A DNA stretch of 64,000 bases from Roseiarcus sp963813555 (GCA_963813555.1 CAWEZX010000004.1:310001-374000), one strand, 5' to 3'; counted from the first letter of the stretch, positions 27,741 through 37,194 are shown. Notes: generated by a model not told the origin, from the sequence alone. Translations and numbers: made by a program.

Positions 27741-28237
27741 ATGCTTGAGAGGAGTAAGCGCTGTTCTGGCTGGACAGACGTGCACCTCGACGACGGCGTT
27801 TGGCTCGTTCCGGCGACGTGGAGTAAGAACGGGCGTGAAGTTGGCAATGGCGCTGCCCACGAAGGCCGTCGAACCCCTAAAGGCTCGCCAGAATAAGGCG
27901 ACCGGAATGTGCGTCTGGCCGAGCGAAACGGCCAAGTCCGGGTGTGTCGCCGAGCCACGGAAGCCGCTAGAGCGGCTGCTCAACGAAGCAGGCGTCGAGA
28001 CAAAGCTCAGCATGCACGACTTGAGGCGAACGGTCGGCAGCCGATTGGCGATGAGCGGCGGGAACGCGGCGGCCATGACCGCAGCGTTGGGGCATCTCTT
28101 GCCCGATAACGCCCGAGCTTCACCCGGCGAACCGAGCGGCGCCCAGGCCTCCGGACAGATCCTCATGCGGCGAGGTTGATGGATGGCAGACCCTCGCCGA
28201 CAAACTGCCCGACCCGATCATTGATCTCGCCGCATGA
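27741..28237 (+). pseudogene. Tyrosine recombinase (phage-type integrase) remnant
   Basis: C-terminal half of an integrase spread over shifting frames: TDVHLDDGVWLVPATWSKNG, then (extra G near 27845) MALPTKAVEPLKARQ, then RKPLERLLNEAGVETKLSMH with the conserved HDLRRT, and a tail WQTLADKLPDPIIDLAA ending at 28237. The N-terminal DNA-binding half is not recognisable. It lies 150 bp after the 3' end of tRNA-Gly, the usual place for an island integrase. No clean duplicate of the tRNA 3' end was found downstream. Confidence 0.7.
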
Positions 28238-28701
28238 TCGGTGAGCCTGAGGGTTCCAGAAGCCACGTTCGCAAATTCCAACACACGTCGCGACGTGACC
28301 CTGTCGGGGGTTCGAATCAGGTCGAGCCAGGGTCTGCTACATCGCGATGCCCACTATCGCTGGAACCTTGTTTTCTTATCGACAGCTGAAGCTCTGAGAA
28401 ATCCAGCGACCTCGATCGTCTTTTCAATTTCAAGAGCTTTTGGACGTGCTTAAGACTCAATCGACCGTGCCGGACGAATCTCGATGGCCGTCCAAGCTCG
28501 AGCAGCCAATAAAACCTGCCTCGTCTGCCAGTGGAACCTTGGCCTGATCCTGAGACAGTGGGCGGCTTCGAAAATGCATTTTCGAAAATACTCCCATCTC
28601 GAGGATCCATCTTTCGCCGGCGTGATCTGTAGGTTTGCCCCGCACCTGTATCTCACGCTCAAGCGCGCCGGCCTGCTGCTTCAGGAGATCCAAGAGGCCG
28701 A
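28238..28701. other. Non-coding or degraded island sequence
   Basis: No frame with recognisable similarity. An 11-bp match to the tRNA T-loop region (GGGTTCGAATC, near 28307–28317) is the only notable feature. The right end is the CTAG target of the IS1182 element. Confidence 0.4.
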
Positions 28702-30299
28702 CTAGCAGCCTGTCGGACTCGGGTTTCGGCGCGGGCGATTTTGGCGAGCTGAAACGTCTTGCGGCGTGGGATCGGCTCCAAGCGCGGTTGAGAGGCGGGA
28801 TTTGGGTCGCTTCGGACGCCTGCTTTGCTGGCGTGGGAACGCTTGGCGGCCGGGTCAGGCGGGGGTGAGGACGAACATCCGCTTCAGATTCCACGCCATC
28901 GTCACGAGGGTCCACTCGCCGCGCACCTTGTCGAGGCCGCGCAACAAGAACTGACGGAATCCGAGCGCCGATTTGATGACGCCGAACACCGGTTCCGGCG
29001 TCTGCTTGCGCAAAGCATAGAGCTTGCGGCCTTCGGGCGTCTTCAGCCGATGGGCCATGGCCTCGACCGGCGTCGGATTTTCCGGCGGGGGCCCCTCCTG
29101 TCCGAAGCGCTCGCCAAGCGGGGGATGATGCGGCTGACGGCCCATCGCGATCAGCGGTTCGAGTTCGGCCTGCCGGCAAGCCTCGACATTCGCCGCGCTG
29201 AAATAGCCGGCGTCCGCCAAAAGCGTTTCGGCCGCGCCCAGTCGTTCGGGCAAAGCCTCGATCTTGCCCAGCATCGGTTCGAGCTGCTGCTTGTCGTTCG
29301 GCGCCTGAACCACATCGGCGGCAACGACCAGCAGGCTCCCCGCCGCCACGACCGCTTGAGCGTTGTAGGCCTGCTCGAAGCCGCCGCCCGCCGCCGGCAT
29401 GATGCGCGAGTCCTCGTCGGTGAGATTGATCTGGTCCTTCGGCAGCGGCCCTTCGACAGGCGGCGCAGGCGGCTTGCCGCCAGGCTTCTTGCCGGTCGTG
29501 GCGGTTTTGGCCTCGCGCGCGGCGAGTTTGGCCTCGTGCGCGGCCCGCTCGCGCTCGTATCGCTCTTTCGCCCGCGCCTCGATCTTCGCCCGCGCCTCCG
29601 CAAGCTTGGCCAGACGCTTCTCGCGCAAGGCCAGCTCTTCGGGAATTGACATGCCGTCAGGGACATCGGCCTCGTCCGCCGCCTCGGCGCGCGCCAGCAA
29701 ATCCGCTGCCTCGGCTTTCAGTTGCGCCTCGAGCTTGCTCGCGTGCTCCCAAGAAAGCGCGCTGTGACGGCTGGCGTTGGCGTGGATCTTCGTGCCGTCG
29801 AGGCCGACCGTTCCCATCTTCAGCACGCCCATCTCGCGCGCAAGCAGCAGCACGCGGACGAACAGCCCCTCGATCTCCTTGAGAAAGCGCCGCCGAAACG
29901 CGGCGATCGTGTCGTGGTCGGGGTGGTCGTTGGCGGCGATGTAGCGGAACGCCACGCTGTCGTAAGTCGCGCGCTCGAGCTTGCGGCTCGAAAACACCCC
30001 GGTGGCGTAGCCGTAAATCAAAACCCCCAGCAACATCCTGGGATGGTGCGCCGCCGACCCGGATCCGCGATAGGCGCCGATCATGCCGCCAAGATCGAGC
30101 CCGTCGATCACCTCGACGACAAAGCGGGCCAAATGCCTCTCAGGCAGCCACTCGTCGACCGACGGCGGCAGAAGAAACGACGTCTCACGATCAACGTCCC
30201 GGAAATTGCTCATCGCCAGCAAGCTACCCTTCGGCGCGAATCAATCGCAGGATTCTAGCGAAAATCAGCGCCGTCGGGTTAAGTCCGACAGGCTGCTAG
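28702..30299 (-). mobile_element. IS1182-family insertion sequence
   Basis: The element is bounded by CAGCCTGTCGGACT at 28706 and its exact inverse ending at 30295, with CTAG on each outer side (28702–28705 and 30296–30299) that I read as a 4-bp target duplication. The length without the duplication is 1,590 bp. It carries one intact transposase on the minus strand. Confidence 0.85.
28855..30213 (-). CDS. IS1182-family transposase
   Basis: DDE transposase, 452 residues from ATG 30213 (MSNFRDVDRETSFLLPPSVD). The N-terminal part (FVVEVIDGLDLGGMIGAYRG; HPRMLLGVLIYGYATGVFSS) and MGTVGLDGTKIHANASRHSA are typical of IS1182/IS5-related transposases. A long charged helix (EKRLAKLAEARAKIEARAKE) separates this from the C-terminal catalytic part (YNAQAVVAAGSLLVVAADV; LADAGYFSAANV; EPVFGVIKSALGFRQFLLRG). 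The frame is intact, suggesting a recent or active copy. Confidence 0.92.
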   Translation of the reverse strand: MSNFRDVDRETSFLLPPSVDEWLPERHLARFVVEVIDGLDLGGMIGAYRGSGSAAHHPRMLLGVLIYGYATGVFSSRKLERATYDSVAFRYIAANDHPDHDTIAAFRRRFLKEIEGLFVRVLLLAREMGVLKMGTVGLDGTKIHANASRHSALSWEHASKLEAQLKAEAADLLARAEAADEADVPDGMSIPEELALREKRLAKLAEARAKIEARAKERYERERAAHEAKLAAREAKTATTGKKPGGKPPAPPVEGPLPKDQINLTDEDSRIMPAAGGGFEQAYNAQAVVAAGSLLVVAADVVQAPNDKQQLEPMLGKIEALPERLGAAETLLADAGYFSAANVEACRQAELEPLIAMGRQPHHPPLGERFGQEGPPPENPTPVEAMAHRLKTPEGRKLYALRKQTPEPVFGVIKSALGFRQFLLRGLDKVRGEWTLVTMAWNLKRMFVLTPA

Positions 30300-30748
30300 G
30301 CAATCGATCCTTTCAGGCCCAGTCAGGCTCGCCAGATCGTCCCGAGTTAAGATATCCAGGTCGTCCCGAGTGAAGATATCAAGTGAGCAAAGGGCAGAGA
30401 CGAGGTTCCCCGCCTGCTTTTCTAGGTTGAGTTAATCTATCATGTGATTTAAACTGAGTGGAAGAGTGGAGGGGAATGACAACCGGCCGTTCAAGCCCCT
30501 TTGCGCTGCGCACGGTGATGATTTCCACCGAATCTTCGCAGGCGTCGCTCCGTCCTTCCGGGTGTCGGCGCTTATCTTCCGAGCCGCGCTGAAGGCCCAG
30601 CGCAAAAGTACGCAGGGTCCGCCACATCATAGGGCCTGGCGAATTCGATAACCGCATCGAGATTGGCAAGCGCGCGCGCATTGCGTCGCCCGTGCCGGGC
30701 GGCGATGACAACGCGGAGGTTTAGCCGCTCGATCGCGAAAGCGAGAAG
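30300..30748. other. Region without recognisable gene; 24-bp tandem duplication
   Basis: Two adjacent 24-bp copies (30334–30357 and 30358–30381) share the core TCGTCCCGAGT-AAGATATC and differ at three bases. The remainder shows no supported gene; a minus-strand frame around 30580–30800 is open but not recognised. Confidence 0.4.
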
Positions 30749-31084
30749 TTGCACGGGCGTGGCTTCGCGGGCGAGGCGATGGAGTCCTTGGAGCTTGGCC
30801 AGAATGTCTCTGGCAACGGGATGATGGACCTCGGTCTTTCGGAGTGCGAAGCTGGAAACGGCGCCTGCCGGCTGATGGGGTTTGCCCGCTCCTCTTTTTA
30901 CGAAGAGCCGATCGCTGCGCACGACGACGCTGCGATCGTCGCGATCTGCGGTGAGTTCGAATTCTACGGCTGGCGACGCGTGCGCGCCGAGCTGCGGCAT
31001 CAAGGCATGATCGTCAATCATAAGAAGATCCGCAGGCTGATGCGCGAGCACCCCCCGCCGTCCGCACCATCCACGCCTTGTTAG
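30749..31084 (+). pseudogene. IS3-family transposase OrfB fragment
   Basis: The stretch ACRLMGFARSSFYEEP followed by EFEFYGWRRVRAELRHQGM and NHKKIRRLMREH is the N-terminal part of an IS3-family OrfB (helix-turn-helix before the DDE domain). The frame ends at once after MREH, and the integrase-core domain is absent. No terminal repeats are seen, so it is a truncated remnant. Confidence 0.65.
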
Positions 31085-31301
31085 CACTGCCTTAGCTAGC
31101 ACTGCGCCGCTCAGGCTCGGTGCAGACCCTTGCGTCCGGACGGCGTAGTGGGCGCCCGCAATGCAAGCCCTCGCCCCATCATGAGATCGTGATCGAAGAA
31201 GGCCCCGCCGCCGAGTGTTCCATTTGCGAACCCCTTCGCGGAACGCCGGCTTAAGCGAGATGATGGCGCGCCCCCTTGGCGTGGATTTCGGAGGCGGAAA
31301 C

Positions 31302-31717
31302 ATGGGTAGATCCATTTCAAAGGCGATCGCCGCGACGCTCGTCGCGTTGGTAATGGCGTTGTGCTCGACGAGCCCATCCTTGGCTTTCCACGGAGGCTTC
31401 GGAGGTTTCCATGGAGGTTTCGGAGGCTTCCATGGAGGCTTTGGGGGTTCTCACTTAGGATTTGGAGGCTTCCGTCCGGGCTTTCGCCCCGGCTTCGTCG
31501 GCTTCCATCGCGGCCTTCACCCGTTCTTTAGGGGCCGACGGTCTTTCTTCCATCGCGGCTTCTTTCGCAATGGTGTCTGGATAAACGGTTGGTGGGGTCC
31601 CGCGGTGGTGACCAGCGCATGGTGGGGGGAGGCTACGACGGTTGCTGGACCTATAGGCCCGTGTACGACGGCGCCGGCGCCTATCTGGGCTATGGCTACG
31701 TCAACATCTGTTCGTGA
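31302..31717 (+). CDS. Secreted glycine/histidine/phenylalanine-rich repeat protein, one frameshift
   Basis: Small exported protein of unknown function. From ATG 31302 (GGAGG nine bases upstream) a signal peptide is clear: SISKAIAATLVALVMALCST, then SPSLAF. Three 21-bp repeats encode HGGFGGF (31389–31451), followed by GFRPGFRPGFVGFHRGLHPF and a basic FRGRRSFFHRGFFRNG stretch. In a run of six G's near 31623 one G seems missing; in the next frame the protein continues YDGCWTYRPVYDGAGAYLGY and stops at 31717, giving about 138 residues. Similar low-complexity envelope proteins are common in this order. Confidence 0.6.
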
Positions 31718-31894
31718 GCGCCCGCGAACTCTGAGCTGGGCGGCGTGGAGACGCCTTCCCGTCAATGTGAACTCGCCAACGCGCAAGGTGCGTGCCGGCG
31801 CATGCACAGATCTCCGTTCCTCGGGCTACCGGCGCAGGTCCGTGCTCCAGCCCGCGGCCTTGCGACGCCGCCGTCGTTCCCGTAACTGGGCCGC

Positions 31895-32965
31895 ATGACC
31901 TCAGGACTGAAACCCCGCCGCTTGACCGGCCCCAAGGATCTCGTCGAAGCGGGGCTGGCTGAGCCAGAGCAACTCCCGGAGCTCGAGGCCGTCGCCAGGC
32001 GCTACGCGATCGGCCTTACGCCGGCGTTGGCAGCGCTCGTTGAGCCCAGCGACCCCGCCGACCCGATCGCCCGCCAGTTCGTTCCCGATGCTCGCGAACT
32101 CATCCGCGATCCGGCTGAGCGCGACGATCCCATTGGCGACGACGTTATGAGCCCGGTCAAGGGGCTGGTACATCGGTATCCCGATCGTGTGCTGATCAAA
32201 CTGGTCGCGGTTTGCGCGGTTTATTGCCGCTTCTGCTTTCGCCGCGAGCGGGTGGGGCCCGGCTCGGGGTCGCTCAGCGCAGTCGAGTTCGCGGCGGCGC
32301 TTGACTATGTGCGCGCCCATGAAGGGATTTGGGAGGTCATATTGACCGGCGGCGATCCGTTGACCCTGTCGCCCCGCCGCATCGCCGAAGGGACTCAAGC
32401 GCTCGCGGCAATCGACCACGTCAAAGTGCTGCGCTGGCACACGCGCCTGCCTGTCGCTGCGCCGGAGCAGGTAACGAAGGCGATGGCGCGTGCGCTCATC
32501 GCCGAAGGCAAGACGACGGTGGTCGCGGTGCACGCGAACCATCCGCGTGAACTGACCGATAGCGCGCGCTCGGCGTGCCGCCGCCTGGCCGCCGAAGGCG
32601 CGATGCTGGTCAGCCAGAGCGTCCTTTTGAAGGGCGTCAACGACGACCCGGAAACGCTCATCGCGCTGATGCGAGCCTTCGTCGAAGCGAGGGTCAAGCC
32701 TTATTACCTGCATCACGGCGATCTCGCGCCCGGCACCACGCACTGGCGGGTGCCGATCGCAAAGGGGCAGGAATTGATGCGGCAATTGCGCGCCCACCTC
32801 TCAGGGCTGGCGACGCCGACCTACATGCTTGATATTCCGGGCGGGCGGGGCAAGGCGCCGATCGGGCCCCAATGGATCCGTTGCGGCGAAGACGGAGAGC
32901 ATGTGGTCACGGACCCTCAGGGAACGCAACACGTCTATGCCGATCGGCTGGGCGCGAACAGCTAG
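31895..32965 (+). CDS. KamA-family radical SAM lysine 2,3-aminomutase-like protein
   Basis: A 356-residue radical SAM enzyme with the cluster motif CAVYCRFCFRRE (CxxxCxxC, about residues 108–115). LTGGDPLTLSPRRI, HTRLPVAAPEQVT and the C-terminal KPYYLHHGDLAPGTTHWRVP with THxR are characteristic of lysine 2,3-aminomutases. The short length resembles EpmB, the beta-lysine-forming enzyme for elongation factor P modification, rather than catabolic KamA. No efp or epmA is adjacent, so the role is inferred from family only. PLP should be bound by a lysine in the C-terminal segment. Confidence 0.88.
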   Translation: MTSGLKPRRLTGPKDLVEAGLAEPEQLPELEAVARRYAIGLTPALAALVEPSDPADPIARQFVPDARELIRDPAERDDPIGDDVMSPVKGLVHRYPDRVLIKLVAVCAVYCRFCFRRERVGPGSGSLSAVEFAAALDYVRAHEGIWEVILTGGDPLTLSPRRIAEGTQALAAIDHVKVLRWHTRLPVAAPEQVTKAMARALIAEGKTTVVAVHANHPRELTDSARSACRRLAAEGAMLVSQSVLLKGVNDDPETLIALMRAFVEARVKPYYLHHGDLAPGTTHWRVPIAKGQELMRQLRAHLSGLATPTYMLDIPGGRGKAPIGPQWIRCGEDGEHVVTDPQGTQHVYADRLGANS

Positions 32966-32987
32966 TGTCGCTTGCCGCGCGAAGCAA

Positions 32988-33197
32988 TCAAGGGGCGACA
33001 AATTGCGTCAGCGAGGGGTCGTTGCCTTCGGAGACGCTTTTCTCCACGCTGCTTGCGACAGTGGGATAGAGAATTGCGAACCCTGAGGCGTAGAGTAGCA
33101 AAGCGGCTAGCAGGACCAAGGTCTTGATGGTCGTCGCGCCGGGCGCAACGTGCGGGTAAGCGTAATCAAAATCGACCGATTTCTCAAACTGGGTCAC
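32988..33197 (-). CDS. Small single-span membrane protein
   Basis: A 69-residue protein, start GTG 33197 with AGGAGA seven bases before it: VTQFEKSVDFDYAYPHVAPG, then one transmembrane helix (TIKTLVLLAALLLYASGFAI) and a polar tail ending LTQFVAP. Family not recognised. The good ribosome-binding site and sensible topology support a real gene. It converges on the KamA-family gene. Confidence 0.6.
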   Translation of the reverse strand: MTQFEKSVDFDYAYPHVAPGATTIKTLVLLAALLLYASGFAILYPTVASSVEKSVSEGNDPSLTQFVAP

Positions 33198-33481
33198 GAC
33201 AGAATCTCCTATTGAACCGTCTCCTCTTGGACTGCGAAGCGCCGCAAGGCCGGGGGTCATATGCAACGGCGATGGGGCGCCTGGGGCGTCCTTAAGGGCC
33301 GAGGAACAACATCTCGGCATCCTCTTGCTAATAGTTGGCGTCGCGCGGCGCCGTGACGCGGGTCACAGTTCCAATTTTGGCGACCGGGCGCGAAGAGCTT
33401 GCGAGGAAATGGCGAGAAAACGGGTTGAGCGAGCCACGCGGCCAGGCTTGTTGGACCCGACCGTCGCTCGCAGTGGGGGCC

Positions 33482-34270
33482 TCAACCGCTGCGCGGCTTG
33501 TTCACTGATAGTTCGGCGATGACCTGGTCGATGCCCTCGGGCGATATGCTGAACAGCCCTAAGTAGGGTTGGCTGAATTCGAGAATGAGATAGATGGCGC
33601 TCGCCACCGCTGCCGCGCCCAGCGCCTCGTAAGTGATCGCCAGCGCGTTGACGGTCGTCGACGCGCCGATGCAGGTGAACAGCAGCGTCGCCCAGGAGAC
33701 GACGCTAACGAGCAGCGCCTTCGGAATGCGGCTCCTGAGCTGCCTCGACATCAGATAATGCGTTTGTACGATTGAGCTTGAGAGCTGGCGGGCCGTCTCG
33801 AGCTGATGGCGCTGCTCGTCGTCGGCGGGCTTGAGGACCGCGAAAAATCCGTCGAAGTCGCGCAACTCGGCGCGCGACTCGCCATAGGCCAGCCGGACCG
33901 GTTCAGCGCCGCCTTGGCGCCAGAAGCGCTCGCGCGAGGCCACAAGCTCTTGCTTCAAAAGCTCACGGCCGCGATCGGCCGCGGGGCCGTAACGCTCCAG
34001 CGCCAGATCGAGCTGCAGGATCTGCGAACCAAGGGTGTGCACTTCGGACTGCTGCTGCGAATAGACGCCGTAGCTGGTCCCGACGAGAAGCCCTAACACT
34101 AGCGCAAGCAACAAACCCACCAGTCCCTGAATGGTGGTGATCGCGCTTTTTGCGTCGGCGACATGTTGGGTTGGGAGCGAATGCTGCAACAGAACGCCGA
34201 GCAGGCAGCCGGCGAAAATGACGCACATGACCAGTACAGCACGCCAGACAAAACTCATCGTATACCCCAT
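33482..34270 (-). CDS. DUF4239-like membrane protein
   Basis: A 262-residue integral membrane protein with two N-terminal helices (FVWRAVLVMCVIFAGCLLGV; GLVGLLLALVLGLLVGTSYG) and a soluble helical middle. Two C-terminal helices (SVVSWATLLFTCIGAS; AITYEALGAAAVASAIYLI) precede the conserved EFSQPYLGLFSISPEGID that marks this bestrophin-like DUF4239 family. Function is not established. ATG 34258 (MSFVWR) is an alternative start. It stands alone, with an AT-rich upstream region. Confidence 0.75.
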   Translation of the reverse strand: MGYTMSFVWRAVLVMCVIFAGCLLGVLLQHSLPTQHVADAKSAITTIQGLVGLLLALVLGLLVGTSYGVYSQQQSEVHTLGSQILQLDLALERYGPAADRGRELLKQELVASRERFWRQGGAEPVRLAYGESRAELRDFDGFFAVLKPADDEQRHQLETARQLSSSIVQTHYLMSRQLRSRIPKALLVSVVSWATLLFTCIGASTTVNALAITYEALGAAAVASAIYLILEFSQPYLGLFSISPEGIDQVIAELSVNKPRSG

Positions 34271-34679
34271 TCAGCCTCGATCGCGCTCCGTGGAGCGCGG
34301 CGACGTCAAGGCCGCGTAGGCTCCCTCTTCGCGTCAACTCGCCTCCGGCCGTGAGCGGGACCTGCGCAGCGGGCGGGCGTCAATCGGGTGTCGGAATGGC
34401 TCGCACAGCGACGGGGTAAAGCACAGGCCTCGCAGGTGTACAATTCTGCACGCGACTCAAGCTTTTCAACCTCTTAGGCTCATTTTTCTGCAACTCGAAC
34501 AAGATACAACCTCAAACAGTAATAGACATCCGCGATACGTATAATAATTATAAGATATTGAAAGACCTGCAGTATTTAATTTCGTTCGCGCGGGTGCGGC
34601 ATGAACGGTCCGCTGCCTCCATGGTTCGCTTCGCTTCGTTCGTAGCGGCGGTTCTTGGTCGGACGGAACTCATCCCGCT
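34271..34679. other. AT-rich intergenic region, no gene seen
   Basis: The segment 34440–34590 is far richer in A/T than its surroundings. It presumably holds the promoter of the DUF4239-like gene. murB ends at its right edge; the usual downstream dcw genes (ddl, ftsQ) are absent here. Confidence 0.45.
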
Positions 34680-35609
34680 CTACGACCCGAGCGCGACGCC
34701 GATGCGCTTGATCTCCCATTCGAGCGCAACCCCGCTCGTTTCGAGCACCCGGCGCCTGACCTCCTCGCCGAGCGCTTCGAGGTCGGCGGCGGTCGCGGCG
34801 CCGCAATTGATGAGGAAGTTGCAATGCATGGTCGACACCTGAGCGCCGCCGAGGCTCAAACCCCGGCATCCCGCCTTGTCGATCAATTCCCAGGCCTTCA
34901 TTCCCGGCGGATTCTTGAACGTCGAGCCGCCGGTTTTGTCGCGGATCGGCTGCGAGGCTTCGCGGGCGCGGGTGATTCGCTCCATCTCGGCTTCGATCGC
35001 CGCCGGATCCCCCGGGCGGCCTTGAAACGTGGCGCCGGTGAAGACGATGTCCCCCGGCCCCGAGCTGTGGCGATAGGAATAGCCCATTTCGGAATGCGAA
35101 AATGCGCGCCTTGCGCCGGTCCGATCGACGCCGCGCGCTTCAATGAGCGCGTCCTTGATCTCGCCGCCATGCGCGCCGGCGTTCATGACCAAAGCCCCGC
35201 CGATCGAGCCGGGCACGCCGCGCAGGAACGCTAACCCATCGACGCCCGACTTTGCGGCGGCCTTGGCGACGTACTGATCCGGTGTTGCCGCCCCGGCGAC
35301 GATGACCTGGCCGTCGGCAATCTCGACGGCGGCGAAGGCCCGGCCGCCGAGCCTTATGACGAGGCCGGTGATCCCGCCGTCTCGCACTATGAGGTTGGAG
35401 CCGAGGCCGACCGTCGTGACCGCGATCTCTCGCGGCAGGGCGGACAGAACGTAGGCGAGATCGTCCTCATCGGTCGGGGAAAACAGAGCCTCAGCCGGAC
35501 CGCCGACCCGGAACCAGGTCGCCTCCGCAATTCGTGCGTCGGCTGTGAGGCGTCCGCGCAGCTCGGGCGCCCGCGCCTTCACCTCGTCGGCAAGATTGGG
35601 AAAGCGCAT
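34680..35609 (-). CDS. murB: UDP-N-acetylenolpyruvoylglucosamine reductase
   Basis: FAD- and NADPH-dependent cytosolic reductase that completes UDP-MurNAc for peptidoglycan. 309 residues from ATG 35609 (MRFPNLADEVKARAPELRGR). Recognisable are TWFRVGGPAEALFSPTDEDD, the FAD-binding GLGSNLIVRDGGI, LRGVPGSIGGALVMNAGAHG, the catalytic-serine loop KTGGSTFKNPPGMKAWELI and the C-terminal GGAQVSTMHCNFLIN. It is 10 bp downstream of murC and co-directional, so the two are co-transcribed. Confidence 0.95.
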   Translation of the reverse strand: MRFPNLADEVKARAPELRGRLTADARIAEATWFRVGGPAEALFSPTDEDDLAYVLSALPREIAVTTVGLGSNLIVRDGGITGLVIRLGGRAFAAVEIADGQVIVAGAATPDQYVAKAAAKSGVDGLAFLRGVPGSIGGALVMNAGAHGGEIKDALIEARGVDRTGARRAFSHSEMGYSYRHSSGPGDIVFTGATFQGRPGDPAAIEAEMERITRAREASQPIRDKTGGSTFKNPPGMKAWELIDKAGCRGLSLGGAQVSTMHCNFLINCGAATAADLEALGEEVRRRVLETSGVALEWEIKRIGVALGS

Positions 35610-35619
35610 CGGTGAAACG

Positions 35620-37029
35620 TCAGGCCTTGTCGAGCGCGGCGAGCTCGCCAGGCAGCGCATAGGCCCATTGGGTGATCGATCCGGCGCCGAGGCAAATGAC
35701 GTAGTCTCCCGGCTTCGCCAGCGAATGCACCATGCCCGCCAATTTCTCGGGCGAGGGCAACATGAGCGCGTGACGGTGGCCATGGGCGGCGATCGCGGTC
35801 GCAAGCGCCGCCTTGTCGACGCCTTCGATCGGCGACTCGCCGGCCGCGTAGACGTCGGCGACAATGACGCTGTCGGCGTCATTGAAGCAAGTGGCGAAGG
35901 CGTCGAACAGCGACGCGAGCCGGGTGAAGCGATGCGGCTGCACGACCGCGATCACCTTGCCTTCGGTCGCCGCTCGCGCGGCGCTCAGCACCGCGGCGAT
36001 TTCGACCGGATGGTGGCCGTAATCGTCGTAGATGGCGACGCCGTTCCATGTCCCGGTGCGGGTGAAGCGCCGCCGGACGCCGCCAAAGCCGGCGATCGCC
36101 TTGCGGATGACGTCGATCGGCGCGCCAAGCTCGTGCGCGACCGCGATCGCCGCGGTGGCGTTAAGCGCGTTGTGGCGACCTGGCATCGGCAGCGCCAACT
36201 CGTCGATGAAGGTGGCGCGGCCGGTCGCCCGTTCCCGAATCAACACGGAAAATCGAGTGACGCCGCCCGCAAGGTTGACGTCGAGGAGGCGCACGTCGGC
36301 CTGCGGATTTTCGCCGTAGGTGAGAATTCGGCGGTCCTCGATTCGTCCGACAAGCTCCTGCACGGTCGGATGATCGATGCACATGATGGCGAAGCCGTAA
36401 AACGGCAGGTTGCCGACCAGCGCCAGAAAAGCGTCCTTGATGGCGTCGAAGGTCTTGAAGTGGTCGAGGTGCTCGGGATCGATGTTGGTGACCACCGCGA
36501 TGTCGGCCGGGAGCTTCAGGAACGTGCCGTCGCTTTCGTCGGCTTCGACCACCATCCAGTCGCCGGCGCCGAGCCGCGCGTTGGCGCCATAGGCGTTGAT
36601 GACGCCCCCGTTTATGACGGTCGGATCAAGTCCCGCCGCCTCAAGCAACGCCGCAACGAGTGCGGTCGTCGTGGTCTTGCCGTGCGTGCCGGCAACGGCC
36701 ACGCATTGCTTGAGCCGCATCAGCTCGGCCAGCATCTCGGCGCGGCGAACGACGGGAATGCGCCGCGCGCGCGCCGCGACGACCTCGGGATTGTCGCGCT
36801 TCACGGCGGACGAAATGACGACGACCGCGGCGGCGCCGAGATTGGCCTTGTCATGGCCGACAAAGACCGTGGCGCCCTGCTCCCGCAGGCGCTTGACGTT
36901 GGCGTTGTCGCTGAGGTCCGAGCCCTGAACCTTATGGCCAAGGTTGAGGAGCACCTCGGCGATGCCAGACATGCCGATACCGCCGATGCCGACGAAATGG
37001 ATAGGGCCGGTCTGGCTCGGCAGTTTCAT
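35620..37029 (-). CDS. murC: UDP-N-acetylmuramate–L-alanine ligase
   Basis: ATP-dependent Mur ligase adding L-alanine to UDP-MurNAc, 469 residues from ATG 37029 (MKLPSQTGPIHFVGIGGIGM), with AGAGG upstream. UDP-binding IHFVGIGGIGMSGIAEVL, ATP-binding VAGTHGKTTTTALVAAL, the metal/substrate segment EADESDGTFLKL, DPEHLDHF, and DDYGHHPVEI are all present. It is followed directly by murB. In most relatives both genes lie inside the dcw cluster between murG and ddl; here toxin–antitoxin genes lie upstream instead. Confidence 0.96.
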   Translation of the reverse strand: MKLPSQTGPIHFVGIGGIGMSGIAEVLLNLGHKVQGSDLSDNANVKRLREQGATVFVGHDKANLGAAAVVVISSAVKRDNPEVVAARARRIPVVRRAEMLAELMRLKQCVAVAGTHGKTTTTALVAALLEAAGLDPTVINGGVINAYGANARLGAGDWMVVEADESDGTFLKLPADIAVVTNIDPEHLDHFKTFDAIKDAFLALVGNLPFYGFAIMCIDHPTVQELVGRIEDRRILTYGENPQADVRLLDVNLAGGVTRFSVLIRERATGRATFIDELALPMPGRHNALNATAAIAVAHELGAPIDVIRKAIAGFGGVRRRFTRTGTWNGVAIYDDYGHHPVEIAAVLSAARAATEGKVIAVVQPHRFTRLASLFDAFATCFNDADSVIVADVYAAGESPIEGVDKAALATAIAAHGHRHALMLPSPEKLAGMVHSLAKPGDYVICLGAGSITQWAYALPGELAALDKA

Positions 37030-37194
37030 GGCTAGACCTCTCCCCGTCCGGCCTTTGAATCGGCTCAACTGACCAGCGGGAGGGGAATAGGCCAGTTCGC
37101 GCGATTCGGGAAATGCCGCTCAAGCTCGGTCCGGTCGACCCGCAGCGAGCTACTGACCGCAGAAAATGTCAACTGACCGCTCGGACCGCCCAAC

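Noticed and set aside
28300..28325. GGGTTCGAATC-containing segment as a second tRNA
   Set aside because: Only the T-loop-like piece matches; no acceptor, D or anticodon stems can be formed around it.
31381..31460. CRISPR-like repeats
   Set aside because: The 21-bp repeats are in-frame codons for HGGFGGF without spacers; no CRISPR array or cas gene was seen in the window.
35545..37035. Plus-strand 496-codon open frame opposite murC
   Set aside because: Antisense shadow in high-GC DNA; murC is unambiguous.
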